A stretch of 64,000 bases of DNA from Xanthomonas bromi. GTDB taxonomy: Bacteria > Pseudomonadota > Gammaproteobacteria > Xanthomonadales > Xanthomonadaceae. Location of the stretch: positions 62,001 to 126,000 of the forward strand of contig NZ_FLTX01000027.1 in assembly GCF_900092025.1 (NCBI RefSeq), written 5' to 3'. The translations under genes and the position numbers were made by a program. The notes under the pieces were generated by a model that was given only the letters and a program-made list of their open reading frames with translations, had not been told where the DNA came from and did not search any database. This document shows, one piece after another, positions 56,002 through 64,000 of the stretch; positions within the stretch are counted from its first letter, which is position 1; every line of letters starts with the position of its first letter.

Positions 56002-57306
56002 TCAGCGCAGACTGTTGCCAAGCTCGTACCACTCGAGCTTGCGGGTCACCCACATGATGCTGGCCAGGATGCCGAACAGCATCAACGCCCCCATCAGCAG
56101 CGCGTTGTCTTCGGAGATCAGCAGGCTGTAGAGCACGGCGTACAACGCGGTGAGCAGCACCGAAAAACCCGCCGCACGCACCCAGCTGCGCAACACGCCC
56201 TGCAGCCCGATACACGCTGCCGCCGAGACCAGATACGCCTGCCAGAACGCGATGCGCTCGGAAAGGCTGAGCAGCAGCAGGAAGAAGATCGCCAGCGCCA
56301 GCCCCACCAACAGGGACTGCAATGGATGGATCGGCAGACGCTTGATCAACTCGAACAGCACGAACGCCACAAACGTCAGCACCACGAACAGGATGCCGTC
56401 CTTGCTGGCCGGGTCGGCCTGGGTATCCACGTCCACCGGGTCGACCAGGCGCACTTCCAGCGTATCCAGCGACGCTTGGCTGGACTGCAACTGCGTCTGC
56501 GCACTGGTAGCAGGCGACGACAGCGACCAACTCGCATCGAAGCCCCTCGGCCCGATGCTCGGCGCCTTCGGCAGGAAGCGGCCACCGAAGGACGGGTGCT
56601 GCCAGGTAGAGCGCAGCGCAATCTCGTTGTTGTCGGCAATCGGTGCGATGGCCAGCCGGCGCGTCCCGTCCAGCACGAACTGCATGTTCACCACAGTGCC
56701 GTCCTGCAGCCGGCCAGCGACCGGGTCGGCCAGCGGACGCAGTGGGGCATGGATGCCCGTCGAGCGATCGGCCAACGCGCCTGCACCGCTCTGCAATGCC
56801 AGTGTGCGGTCATCCACCTGCAGGCGCGGCGCGCCCACCAGCCCGCGCACGTCGGAGATGCCGATCGCCAAGTGCGGCTGGCCATACACCCGGGTTGGCG
56901 CCGCCGCGTAATCGAGTGGATCGTATTCGGCATGCAGTGTGGCTTTCCAGGAGTACACATGTACCCGGTACATGCCCACCTCTCTTACCGAGGGCACCAG
57001 CTCGCCGCTGAGTTTCAGGCTGCGCGGTGTTTGCAGCAGCGCACCTTCGCGCTTGCGCCACACCTTGCGCTGGTTGCCCTGCTCGTCCGGCTCGGTGACC
57101 TGCACTTCTTCGGTATACGGCAGCACCCGCACCGGCGCGATGAACTGCTGCTCGCCGGCCTTGCTCTGCGCCACCCGCTTCACCGCCTCGTCGCGGTAGC
57201 GCGCGCGGTCCTGCACCGCGCCACGGATCAACAGCAGTGGAATCAGCAACAGCAGGATCAGCCCGCCGATGGTGGCGAACCGCAATAACAGTGTCAGGGA
57301 TTTCAT
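56002..57306 (-). CDS. CreD-type inner-membrane protein
   Basis: 434 residues. One N-terminal helix (about 10-30) precedes a large periplasmic domain (about 40-280), followed by about five helices at the C-terminus (LIKRLPIHPLQSLLVGLALAIFFLLL and onwards). The domain blocks SLKLSGELVPSVREVGMYRV and LAIGISDVRGLVGAPRL are those of CreD. CreD is a CreBC-regulated envelope protein; loss alters colicin tolerance in E. coli. It lies downstream of a phased TTC motif array (57366-57392) and apart from creB and creC, with a peptidase gene in between. Confidence 0.9.
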   Translation of the reverse strand: MKSLTLLLRFATIGGLILLLLIPLLLIRGAVQDRARYRDEAVKRVAQSKAGEQQFIAPVRVLPYTEEVQVTEPDEQGNQRKVWRKREGALLQTPRSLKLSGELVPSVREVGMYRVHVYSWKATLHAEYDPLDYAAAPTRVYGQPHLAIGISDVRGLVGAPRLQVDDRTLALQSGAGALADRSTGIHAPLRPLADPVAGRLQDGTVVNMQFVLDGTRRLAIAPIADNNEIALRSTWQHPSFGGRFLPKAPSIGPRGFDASWSLSSPATSAQTQLQSSQASLDTLEVRLVDPVDVDTQADPASKDGILFVVLTFVAFVLFELIKRLPIHPLQSLLVGLALAIFFLLLLSLSERIAFWQAYLVSAAACIGLQGVLRSWVRAAGFSVLLTALYAVLYSLLISEDNALLMGALMLFGILASIMWVTRKLEWYELGNSLR

Positions 57307-57365
57307 CGGCCATCCTCAGCTTGGGAGGTCGCCAGGGTGCGATGCGCCGGCATGGGGGGTTTGAG

Positions 57366-57392
57366 GCGAATTTGAAGCGAATGTGAAGTGAA
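57366..57392 (-). promoter_or_regulatory. CreB-tag-like TTC half-site array upstream of creD
   Basis: On the minus strand the order is TTCAC, TTCAC, TTCGC, TTCAA, TTCGC at 5/6-nt steps. TTCAC-N6-TTCAA (57387-57372) matches 9 of 10 fixed positions of the cre/blr tag TTCACnnnnnnTTCAC. The array is 60-86 bp upstream of the creD start, where activation by CreB would be expected. Confidence 0.62.
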
Positions 57393-57749
57393 CGACCCGG
57401 ATGCTCGCCGGCCAGCACCATGACGCGATGAAGACATGCGCCTTTCAGATTCCGAAAGTGCGAGCCACGCCCATAACAAACTTCCTTTTCATCGACAACG
57501 CTTCGCGTTGCCCGCACAGAGATCGACGCCACGCGCAACGATGCACGGGCAGTTGCGCACTCCTGAAGCGTCGCGTTGTTTGGGTGATTGTTTTTCGTTG
57601 GTTGGGGCTTTCCATTTCCACTGTTCGTCGATGACTTTTTTAAGTCGCGTGCACTGCAGCCGCTTGGTTGCGGCTGCATGCCTGCTCGGCGATTGCTTCA
57701 GAGCTGCGCACAACTGCATCCCCCTTTTTTTGCCCGGAGTCTGCTTTAC
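57393..57749. other. Divergent control region of creD and the C1 peptidase
   Basis: About 360 bp without a gene. It holds poly-T stretches near 57588-57634 and at 57725-57732 (TTTTTTTT). The GGAG ribosome binding site of the peptidase gene lies at 57736-57739. No clear -35/-10 pair was assigned. Confidence 0.45.
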
Positions 57750-58568
57750 ATGACCACGCAACGCTCGCTTGCCCTTTGCCTGCTCGCCACCCTGAGCCTG
57801 ACCGCCACCGCCACCGCCGCGCAGGCGGCAGTGCACGGGATGGGCCTGAAACCTTCGTCACTGATGCAGCCGGTGACTCCATTGTTCGGCACTGCAAGCG
57901 TCAGCAAATCGTTACCCGCCAGTGTCGACTTGACTGCGTGGGCGGTCACGCCGGGCGACCAGGGGCAGGTTGGGTCATGCGCATCCTGGGCGACTGGCTA
58001 TACCCTGACCGGTTGGTATGCCAACGCCAACAAACAGGCGCAGACCCGCTTTGCCCCGATGTATCTCTATAGCCAGGTCAACGGCGGCGCCGATGGAGGT
58101 TCCACCTTGGAAGCCCCGTTGGAAGTGGCGCTGGCGCAGGGCATCGACACCGAGCAGCATTATTCTTGGGGCAACTACGACTGGAAGAGCCAACCCACCG
58201 CCGCCGACCGTGCCAATGCGGCCAAGAACCCGACGCCGTATCGCAAATACACCGTGTTGTATTCGGGCAATGGTAACGGTGGACGCGCCTTGATCGAGCA
58301 GATCAAACTCGCCCTTGCCTCTTCCACACCGGTGGCGATCGGCTTCTATGTGCGCGAAGGGTTTGAAGAACTGACACCCAAGAATCAGGTCGACTACGAC
58401 ATCAAGACGCCGATCCTGGGTGGACATGGGGTCGTCGCGCTGGGCTACGACAGCGAAGGACTGATCGTGGAAAACAGCTGGGGCACCGAATGGGGCAACA
58501 AGGGCTTTGGCAAGCTGTCCTGGTCGGTCGTCGCCAAGGACGTCATCGCCGCCGACGTTGTCCACTAA
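57750..58568 (+). CDS. Secreted papain-like cysteine peptidase (C1, xylellain-like)
   Basis: 272 residues; a signal peptide ends AQAA (about 27). Catalytic residues are Gln73 and Cys77 (QGQVGSCASWATGY), His at about 226 (GGHGVVALGY) and Asn at about 241 (ENSWGTEWGNKGFG). The enzyme resembles xylellain of Xylella, a papain-type peptidase with a short pro-region. It would be exported and could act on plant or envelope protein. The gene lies between creC and creD on the opposite strand, converging with creC. Confidence 0.87.
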   Translation: MTTQRSLALCLLATLSLTATATAAQAAVHGMGLKPSSLMQPVTPLFGTASVSKSLPASVDLTAWAVTPGDQGQVGSCASWATGYTLTGWYANANKQAQTRFAPMYLYSQVNGGADGGSTLEAPLEVALAQGIDTEQHYSWGNYDWKSQPTAADRANAAKNPTPYRKYTVLYSGNGNGGRALIEQIKLALASSTPVAIGFYVREGFEELTPKNQVDYDIKTPILGGHGVVALGYDSEGLIVENSWGTEWGNKGFGKLSWSVVAKDVIAADVVH

Positions 58569-58698
58569 CTTGCAGCGACCACACGCTGTGCGGCGGACTT
58601 GAAGCGGCTGCGGCATGCGCTCTGGCGCATGCCGCAGCCTCAGACCCGATGCCGCCCCCCCTCGGTGACCAACCGCTACAAACCCTCTGCCTGACCAC

Positions 58699-60176
58699 TC
58701 AGCCGGCTGGCAGGCGCAACACCGCAATCGCACCGACACCGTTGCGATTGCCCAACCTCACGTCTCCGCCATGCAGGCGCGCAACCTCACGCACGAACGG
58801 CAAGCCAAGACCGGAGCTGCGCTGACCGGTCTGCGGGCGTGCCAGCGAATAGAACCGCTCGAAGACGCGCTCGATCGCGTAATCCGGCACGACACTGCCG
58901 CGGTCTTCGACCGCCAATTCCCAATGTCCATGGCGCAACTGCGCATATAGCCGCACATGGCTGCGCTGCGGCGAGAACGCGATGGCGTTTTCCAGCAGGT
59001 TGATCAATGCCTGACGCAGCAAGAAGCCATCGCTGAGCACCTGGTGATCGCCTGGCATTGCAGCGCCTGTATCGACCTCCACCAAAAACGCCCGCCGCCG
59101 CCGCGTGCAACGACACCGCTTCCACGGCAGCCTGCAGCAGTCCGGCCACACCAATGCGCTCGCGCGTCGGCAACCAGCCGTGCTGCTCCACCTCGGCCAG
59201 CGCCAGCAGCTTGTCGATGGTTTCGGTCAGCCGTTGCTCCTGCGCGCGGATACTGGCAACGAAATGCTGGCGATCGGCTTCGGGCAGTGGTTCGGTCAAC
59301 AGCTCGGATGCACCGCGAATCGCCACCAGCGGACTTTCCATCTCGTGCATCAGCGACTGCACGTACTGCTCCACGCAAGCCTTGCCTTCCAGCTTGCGGC
59401 GCATACGTTCCAGCGCCTGGCCCAGGTCGCCGATTTCATCGCTACGCGGTTTGGGCGGCGCTACCGGGAAGCCGGCGCTCACCGCCTGCGCATAGCGATT
59501 GAGCCGCCCGATGCCGCGCATCAACCACCACGTCATCAAAATGCCGATCAATGCGGAAATGCCGATCAACCAGGCACCGCGCTGCAGGATATTGCGCTGG
59601 CTGGCTTGGATGAAGGGATCGATGCTGCGGTTGGGCTGGGCCACGGTGAGGACGCCGATCAACTTGCCGGGTTGGTCGGGCGCATAGATCGGTGCGGCCA
59701 CATGCATGACGGTTGCGCTGGGGTCGCCATCGAGTTCCGGACTGGAACGCGCGCCGTACTCGCCGCGCAAGGTGCGGTAGACATCGTTCCAGCGCGAGTT
59801 GTCGCGGCCTACGTCGCGGCCCAGCGAATCGAACGCCACCACCCCGCGCGCATCGGTCACGGTGACGCGCTAGTCCACATTAGTTCTTGCGAAAACGCCA
59901 CACCCGCGCCTTGGGATCGCGCTGCTGCGCACTGGCCACGTTGCGCGCGAAGCTGCCATCGGCAAGCGTGCCGGCGACCAGTTCGCTGCTGGCGATTTCC
60001 GCCAACACATTGGCCGCATCCACCAGCGTGGATTCCATCGCCTGCCGCACCCCTGGCTTGACCTCGTTGACGAATACGCGCATCACGAAGAACGCGGCCA
60101 GGCCCAAGATCAGGAAGAAGCCCAGAAACAGCTTGAGACCGAGCCGCATGTCAGCGCGCGGCCTCGCCAGGATCAC
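58699..60176 (-). pseudogene. CreC-type histidine kinase, disrupted by three lesions
   Basis: A GTG start at 60176 (AAGGA 5 bases upstream) encodes a membrane helix GLKLFLGFFLILGLAAFFV and a periplasmic domain, but the frame stops at a TAA at 59880-59882. The next piece begins after a TAG at 59870-59872 and continues through a HAMP region and HisKA (YVQSLMHEMESPLVAIRGA; His in LMHEME). A third break in an A5 run (59084-59088) precedes the ATP-binding part, which has N-box LINLLENAIAF, VEDRGSVV and GLGLPFV. Lesions include a nonsense codon, so sequencing error alone is unlikely. It lies downstream of creB. Confidence 0.88.
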
Positions 60177-60197
60177 TGCATCCTTGCAAGCGCATAC

Positions 60198-60890
60198 CTA
60201 GACCTCCAGCGCGTAGCCAAGGCCACGGTAGGTGCGGATCGGGTCGGCCGGCACGCCGGCCAGACGCAGCTTGCTGCGTAGCGTCTTGATGTGGGTGTCG
60301 ACGGTGCGGTCGGCACTGTCGGCGCTGGCATCCCAACCGCGGTCCATCAGCTGCGCGCGACTCAGGATCGCACCGGGGCGCTGCAGCAACGCCGCCAGCA
60401 ATGCGTATTCGTAACGGGTCAACGGCAACAAGGCATCGCCGTAGCGGATGCGGCTGCCGTCGTGGTGGATCGCGAACGCCCCATGCGGTTGCCAGCCCGA
60501 TTCGGCCGCCGCGCCCGCGTTGCGTCGGCGCAACCGTGCGCGCACGCGCGCCACCAGTTCGCGTGGCGAGAACGGCTTGGCCATGTAGTCGTCGGCGCCC
60601 AGCTCCAGCCCGAGCACGCGGTCGATCTCGTCGTTGCGCGCGGTCAGGAAGATCACCGGCACCTCGCTGAAACTGCGCAACATGCGGCACACCTCGAAGC
60701 CATTGATGTCCGGCAGGCCGACATCCAGCACCACCACATCGGCCGGATCGGCGCGCAGCCGCGCCAGCGCATCGCGCCCCGGCAGACAGTGCTCAGGCGC
60801 ATAGCCCTCGCTGCGCAGCGCGTAGAGCACGGCATCGGCAATGGCGGCTTCGTCTTCGACGACGAGCACGCAGGCGGGAGACTCGGACAT
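60198..60890 (-). CDS. CreB-type response regulator
   Basis: 230 residues of the OmpR/PhoB type. The receiver domain has the acidic pair VVEDE, phospho-acceptor Asp56 (VVVLDVGLP) and Lys at about 107 (MAKPFSP). The DNA-binding winged helix (about 130-228) includes LTRYEYALLAALLQ, DRTVDTHIKTLRSKL and the closing TYRGLGYALEV. It is intact, 22 bases before the damaged creC kinase gene, with which it forms an operon. It should bind tags of the type seen upstream of creD. Confidence 0.9.
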   Translation of the reverse strand: MSESPACVLVVEDEAAIADAVLYALRSEGYAPEHCLPGRDALARLRADPADVVVLDVGLPDINGFEVCRMLRSFSEVPVIFLTARNDEIDRVLGLELGADDYMAKPFSPRELVARVRARLRRRNAGAAAESGWQPHGAFAIHHDGSRIRYGDALLPLTRYEYALLAALLQRPGAILSRAQLMDRGWDASADSADRTVDTHIKTLRSKLRLAGVPADPIRTYRGLGYALEV

Positions 60891-61072
60891 GCCGCGCAGC
60901 ATGGTGGGATGCGGGCCGCCCTACAGACCGAGGGGGGCCGCGCCGGGCGGGGGCCGCGACAGCACGCTGCGTGCGGTATCGCGCAACATTCCGATACCGC
61001 CACGGCGCACCTGCGCCGGCCTGCCGTGCAATGGGCCGCAACAAACCTGGCCGCAGCCTCTACACTGCCGCG

Positions 61073-61981
61073 ATGAATTATCGCCACGCCTTCCATGCCG
61101 GCAACCATGCCGACGTGCTCAAGCACATCGCCCTGCTTGCCTTGATCGACACCCTCAAGCGCAAGGACACCCCGTTCTTCGTGCTGGATACCCACGCCGG
61201 GCGGGGGCGCTACCAGCTCGGTGGCGAAGAAAGCCGCAAGACCAACGAGGCCGATGCAGGCGTGATGCGGCTGATGGCCGAGGCGACCTTGCCCGAGGTG
61301 GTCGAGCGCTACCTGCGCGCGGTGCAAGCCGACAACCAGACCGTCGCCCGCCCGGCCACGCCCGGCCAGAAGCCCATGCGCCCCACGGCCGGCATCCAGC
61401 TCAATTACTACCCCGGATCGCCGCTGCTGGCCGCGCAGGCGCTGCGCGAACAGGACCGCATGGCGTTTTGCGAACTGCAGCCCGACGAAGCCGAAGCGCT
61501 CAAGGGCCTGTTCGCCAGGGACAGCCGCGTCCGCGTGCATGCGGGCGACGGCTATGCGGCAATCCGCGCCTTCCTGCCGCCCCGGGCGGGCGAGACCAAG
61601 ATCGGCCGCGGGCTGGTGCTGATCGACCCGCCCTACGAATCGCGGGATGCCGAATACCAGCAGATCGTCCATAGCGTGCGCGAGGTGCTGGCGCGCTGGC
61701 CGCAGGCGATTTGCATGGTGTGGTACCCGATCAAGCTGCGCCGCAGCCTGCAGCCGTTCATGCGCAAGGCCGCCACGCTGCCGGCCAAGTCGGTGCTGGT
61801 CGCCGAGCTGCAGGTGCGCCCGGACGATTCGCCGCTGCGTCTGACCGGCAGCGGGCTGCTGATCGTCAATGCCCCCTGGCAGTTCGACCAGGCGCTGGCG
61901 CCGGCGCTGCCAGTCCTCAAGACACATCTCGGCGAGCCGGGGGCCTCGACCCGGCTGGAGTGGCTGCGCCAGGACGGCTGA
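61073..61981 (+). CDS. 23S rRNA (adenine-2030-N6)-methyltransferase RlmJ
   Basis: 302 residues. The start MNYRHAFHAGNHADVLKHI is a strong family signature. SAM binding is expected at VLDTHAGRGRY (about 42-52), and the N6-adenine methyltransferase motif is IDPPYE at about 184-189. The last third binds the rRNA substrate. It is a housekeeping enzyme of ribosome maturation and stands alone, with divergent creB on its left. Confidence 0.94.
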   Translation: MNYRHAFHAGNHADVLKHIALLALIDTLKRKDTPFFVLDTHAGRGRYQLGGEESRKTNEADAGVMRLMAEATLPEVVERYLRAVQADNQTVARPATPGQKPMRPTAGIQLNYYPGSPLLAAQALREQDRMAFCELQPDEAEALKGLFARDSRVRVHAGDGYAAIRAFLPPRAGETKIGRGLVLIDPPYESRDAEYQQIVHSVREVLARWPQAICMVWYPIKLRRSLQPFMRKAATLPAKSVLVAELQVRPDDSPLRLTGSGLLIVNAPWQFDQALAPALPVLKTHLGEPGASTRLEWLRQDG

Positions 61982-62386
61982 GTCGGCAGACGCCTGCGCG
62001 CCACCATCGTCGCGGGCACGGTGCTGCAGGGATGGAAGTGTTGTCGGTCGATTGGCGCAGTGACTCGGGCCGCACGCGGCGCCGCCGACATGGCCGTTGC
62101 CGCAAGCACCGGCAGCGCAGCGTCTATAAGCGGGCGCAGCACCCGGCGGACCCACGCGCACACGACCACGCCCCGTTTCAATCGCCTTCCGGCCAGCCCG
62201 CGCCTGGGCGATTCATCGGCCACACTGCGCCACCGACCACGCTCACGACCGGCTCACGACTGCGCTCGTTACAGTTGTGTGGGGAGCACTGCCACCTCCT
62301 GTCGGCCCCCGGCGACACACCGGATTCATTCACGGTTTCGCGCCGGGCTGGTGCCAGAATCTTCCGATCTTTCAGGAACACCGGTC
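61982..62386. other. 405-bp gene-free region
   Basis: Between rlmJ and the GNAT gene. No supported frame, repeat copy or canonical hairpin with T-run was seen; a CAGGA ribosome binding site for the next gene lies at 62373-62377. Confidence 0.42.
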
Positions 62387-62929
62387 ATGGCCATTCGTAA
62401 TCGCATGCCTCCCTGGCATGAAAATTTCAGCCTGCCCAATGGCCGCATCCTTTTGCTCCGCCCGATCCGTCCCGAGGATGGTCCGCCGCTGCAGGGGGCT
62501 TTCAGCCTATTGGGACCGGAGGAAATTCGCGCGCGCTTCGTGCGCTCCTCCGCCGAAATCACCCCGGAGATGGTGCAGCGCCTCACCCACCCCAATCCCA
62601 AGAGCGAAATCGTGCTGGTCGCTGCCGAGCAGTTGCCGCCCGGCGAAGCGCTGGTAGGTGCGGTCGCGCGCGCCGCGCTGGTGCCGGGCACGCGTCAGGC
62701 CGAATACACCATTCTGGTCAGCAGCTTCGTCGCCGGCCAGGGGCTGGGGCGGCAGCTGATGCGCAAACTGGTCAAGTGGGCAAGGCGCAAATATCTGGAT
62801 TGCCTGTTCGGCGACGTGCTGCAAAGCAACGTGCCGATGCTGCAGTTGGCCGAGTCGCTGGGCTTCAAGCCGCAGGCGCATCCGGATTCGCCGGAGCTTG
62901 TGCGGATGGTGCTGGAGCTGGATGCTTGA
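62387..62929 (+). CDS. GNAT acetyltransferase, RimI/Pat-like
   Basis: 180 residues. The ATG at 62387 is preferred because CAGGA lies about 9 bases upstream. The N-terminal RPIRPEDGPPLQGAFSLLGPEEIRARF is typical of the C-terminal GNAT domain of bacterial protein acetyltransferases (Pat/YfiQ), here as a free-standing domain. The acetyl-CoA pyrophosphate loop is VAGQGLGRQLMRKLVKWA, with LQSNVPMLQLAESLGF ending the core. Its likely substrate is a protein lysine or small amine; unknown. Confidence 0.85.
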   Translation: MAIRNRMPPWHENFSLPNGRILLLRPIRPEDGPPLQGAFSLLGPEEIRARFVRSSAEITPEMVQRLTHPNPKSEIVLVAAEQLPPGEALVGAVARAALVPGTRQAEYTILVSSFVAGQGLGRQLMRKLVKWARRKYLDCLFGDVLQSNVPMLQLAESLGFKPQAHPDSPELVRMVLELDA

Positions 62930-63509
62930 GTTGCTGGAATTGGGAATTGGGAATTGGGGATTCGTTAAAAGCGCTTTGGCTGTTGGTTTGATGCGGATCT
63001 TTGCCCGCCCGCGGTCGCGGGACACGCCCCGGGTACGGCCTTGGGCGCTCTTCTGCGGCATCCAGTGCGCGTAAGGCGGGACCTGTCGATCGGGTTGGTA
63101 CACACGAGAGCCGCACAGACGCGTTCCAAGTCGGTCAATCGTTAGCTTCGCCCATCGCCCTGGCGGTGGCCTCTCAAGTTTCAGAACGAAGCTATCCGCG
63201 GTAGCGGCCACCGACCACGCAATGCCCTGCTTTCAATTGGCCACCAGCCAACTGTCTGGCGCGGTGTCCTCGCCGCTTGCGGGACCGTTGGCGGCATGGA
63301 TGCCGCCATCGAGCCTACACCGACGTACTTGCGGCGTGTCCTGCAAGCGGTGAGGACGCCGCGCACTCGACCAACAGCCCGGCTTGATACGTGTTCCAGA
63401 CACTCGGCACAACGCGCGCGCCCCGCAGCGCCCACGCTGGGCCGCCCGGCGTCTCCTTTCACACCAGATGGACCGGCCACAGTGGGGGCTCTGATAAAAT
63501 CGTGGGCTG
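62930..63509. other. 580-bp gene-free region with GGGAATT repeats
   Basis: It starts with three to four copies of GGAATTGG/GGGAATT (62933-62962), then about 500 bp without a supported gene. A possible -10 element (GATAAAAT at about 63493-63500) lies 10 bases before the mfd start. Confidence 0.5.
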
Positions 63510-64000
63510 ATGCCGTCGCCTACCTTCCCCTCTCCGCCGCTGCCCAAGTCCGGCCAGCTCCGCGCCTACTGGCGCGCCCCGTCCTCTCCGACTGCGCTGG
63601 CGTGGTCGATCGCACGGGCAGCCGAGGCGCATGCCGGCCCGCTGCTGGTGATCGCACGCGATAACCAGAGCGCACATCAGCTCGAAGCCGATCTGCATGC
63701 CTTGCTCGGCGAACACGCGGCGCTACCGGTGGTGCCGTTTCCCGATTGGGAAACCCTGCCCTACGACCAGTTCAGCCCGCACCCGGAAATCATCAGCCAG
63801 CGTCTGGCCGCCCTGCACCGCCTGCCCGGCTTGACCAAGGGCGTGGTGATCGTGCCGGTGCAGACGCTGCTGCAGCAGCTGTCGCCGCTGAGCTACATCG
63901 TCGGCGGCAGTTTCGATCTCACCGTCGGCCAGCGACTGGATCTGGATGCGGAAAAACGCCGTCTGGAAAGCGCGGGCTACCGCAATGTGCCGCAGGTGAT
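63510..64000 (+). CDS. Transcription-repair coupling factor Mfd (5' part)
   Basis: The first 163 codons of mfd run off the window edge. The visible UvrB-homology N-terminus reads GPLLVIARDNQSAHQLEADL, VVPFPDWETLPYDQFSPHPEIISQRLAALHRL (split at residues 76-107) and VVIVPVQTLLQQLSP, as expected for Mfd. The full protein of about 1,150 residues would release stalled RNA polymerase and recruit UvrA. The ATG at 63510 follows an AT-rich -10-like stretch. Confidence 0.92.
   Translation, partial: MPSPTFPSPPLPKSGQLRAYWRAPSSPTALAWSIARAAEAHAGPLLVIARDNQSAHQLEADLHALLGEHAALPVVPFPDWETLPYDQFSPHPEIISQRLAALHRLPGLTKGVVIVPVQTLLQQLSPLSYIVGGSFDLTVGQRLDLDAEKRRLESAGYRNVPQV

Overview
This window is a GC-rich Gammaproteobacterial chromosome segment. 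Gene content points to Xanthomonas: a Xanthomonas-type nucleotide pyrophosphatase lipoprotein, a papain-like peptidase resembling xylellain of Xylella, TonB-dependent receptors, a Zur regulator and a CreB/CreC/CreD cluster. The genus is an inference from protein families and base composition. The species cannot be settled from the sequence. I saw no rRNA, tRNA, CRISPR array or transposase gene.

Layout. 0-5.4 kb: a periplasmic cyclophilin, a divergent DMT-exporter/LysR pair that is broken on both sides, a truncated DUF2867 gene, an acidic small protein, and a DUF4349 lipoprotein coupled to a 54-residue Cys-containing protein. 5.6-16 kb: a DUF885 peptidase-like lipoprotein, an ABC exporter, a pRiA4b ORF-3-like protein, a CPA2 antiporter, an rraA/serine-hydrolase pair and a DUF72 protein. 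16-24 kb: an EamA transporter, a ruined GAF-GGDEF cyclase, rluF, a GGDEF-EAL protein and a DeaD-type helicase. 24-35 kb: an ECF sigma factor with a membrane partner, an S4 RNA-binding protein, a MAPEG protein, a ClpP-fold-like lipoprotein, the ada-alkA fusion with ogt, NPP, a CLC channel, an alcohol dehydrogenase and ribosomal protein THX. 35-45 kb: a MerC-like protein and a ZnuD-like TonB receptor diverging from a Zur-box-like palindrome, a second TonB receptor, a kexin-like secreted protease with a coupled exported partner, and an aldo/keto reductase. 45-51 kb: a deletion scar joining an MFS tail to a LysR tail, a decayed RND pump gene next to an intact adaptor gene and TetR gene, and zur. 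51-64 kb: gltX, DUF3616, nitrilase, GNAT, creD, a C1 peptidase, the broken creC, creB, rlmJ, GNAT and the 5' part of mfd.

Themes. (1) Gene decay is heavy: eight loci carry frameshifts, nonsense codons or deletions, with regulators, sensors and exporters over-represented. (2) Zinc homeostasis: zur lies 15 kb from a divergent znuD-like/merC-like pair whose promoter region holds a Zur-type palindrome. (3) A Cre system: creD has an 11-bp-phased series of TTC half-sites upstream, including a near match to the cre/blr tag, yet creC is disrupted and a peptidase gene sits between creC and creD. (4) A family of short hairpin-forming intergenic repeats with ends near GAGCGGCTGACAAAACG occurs at four places, one of them beside a truncated gene.
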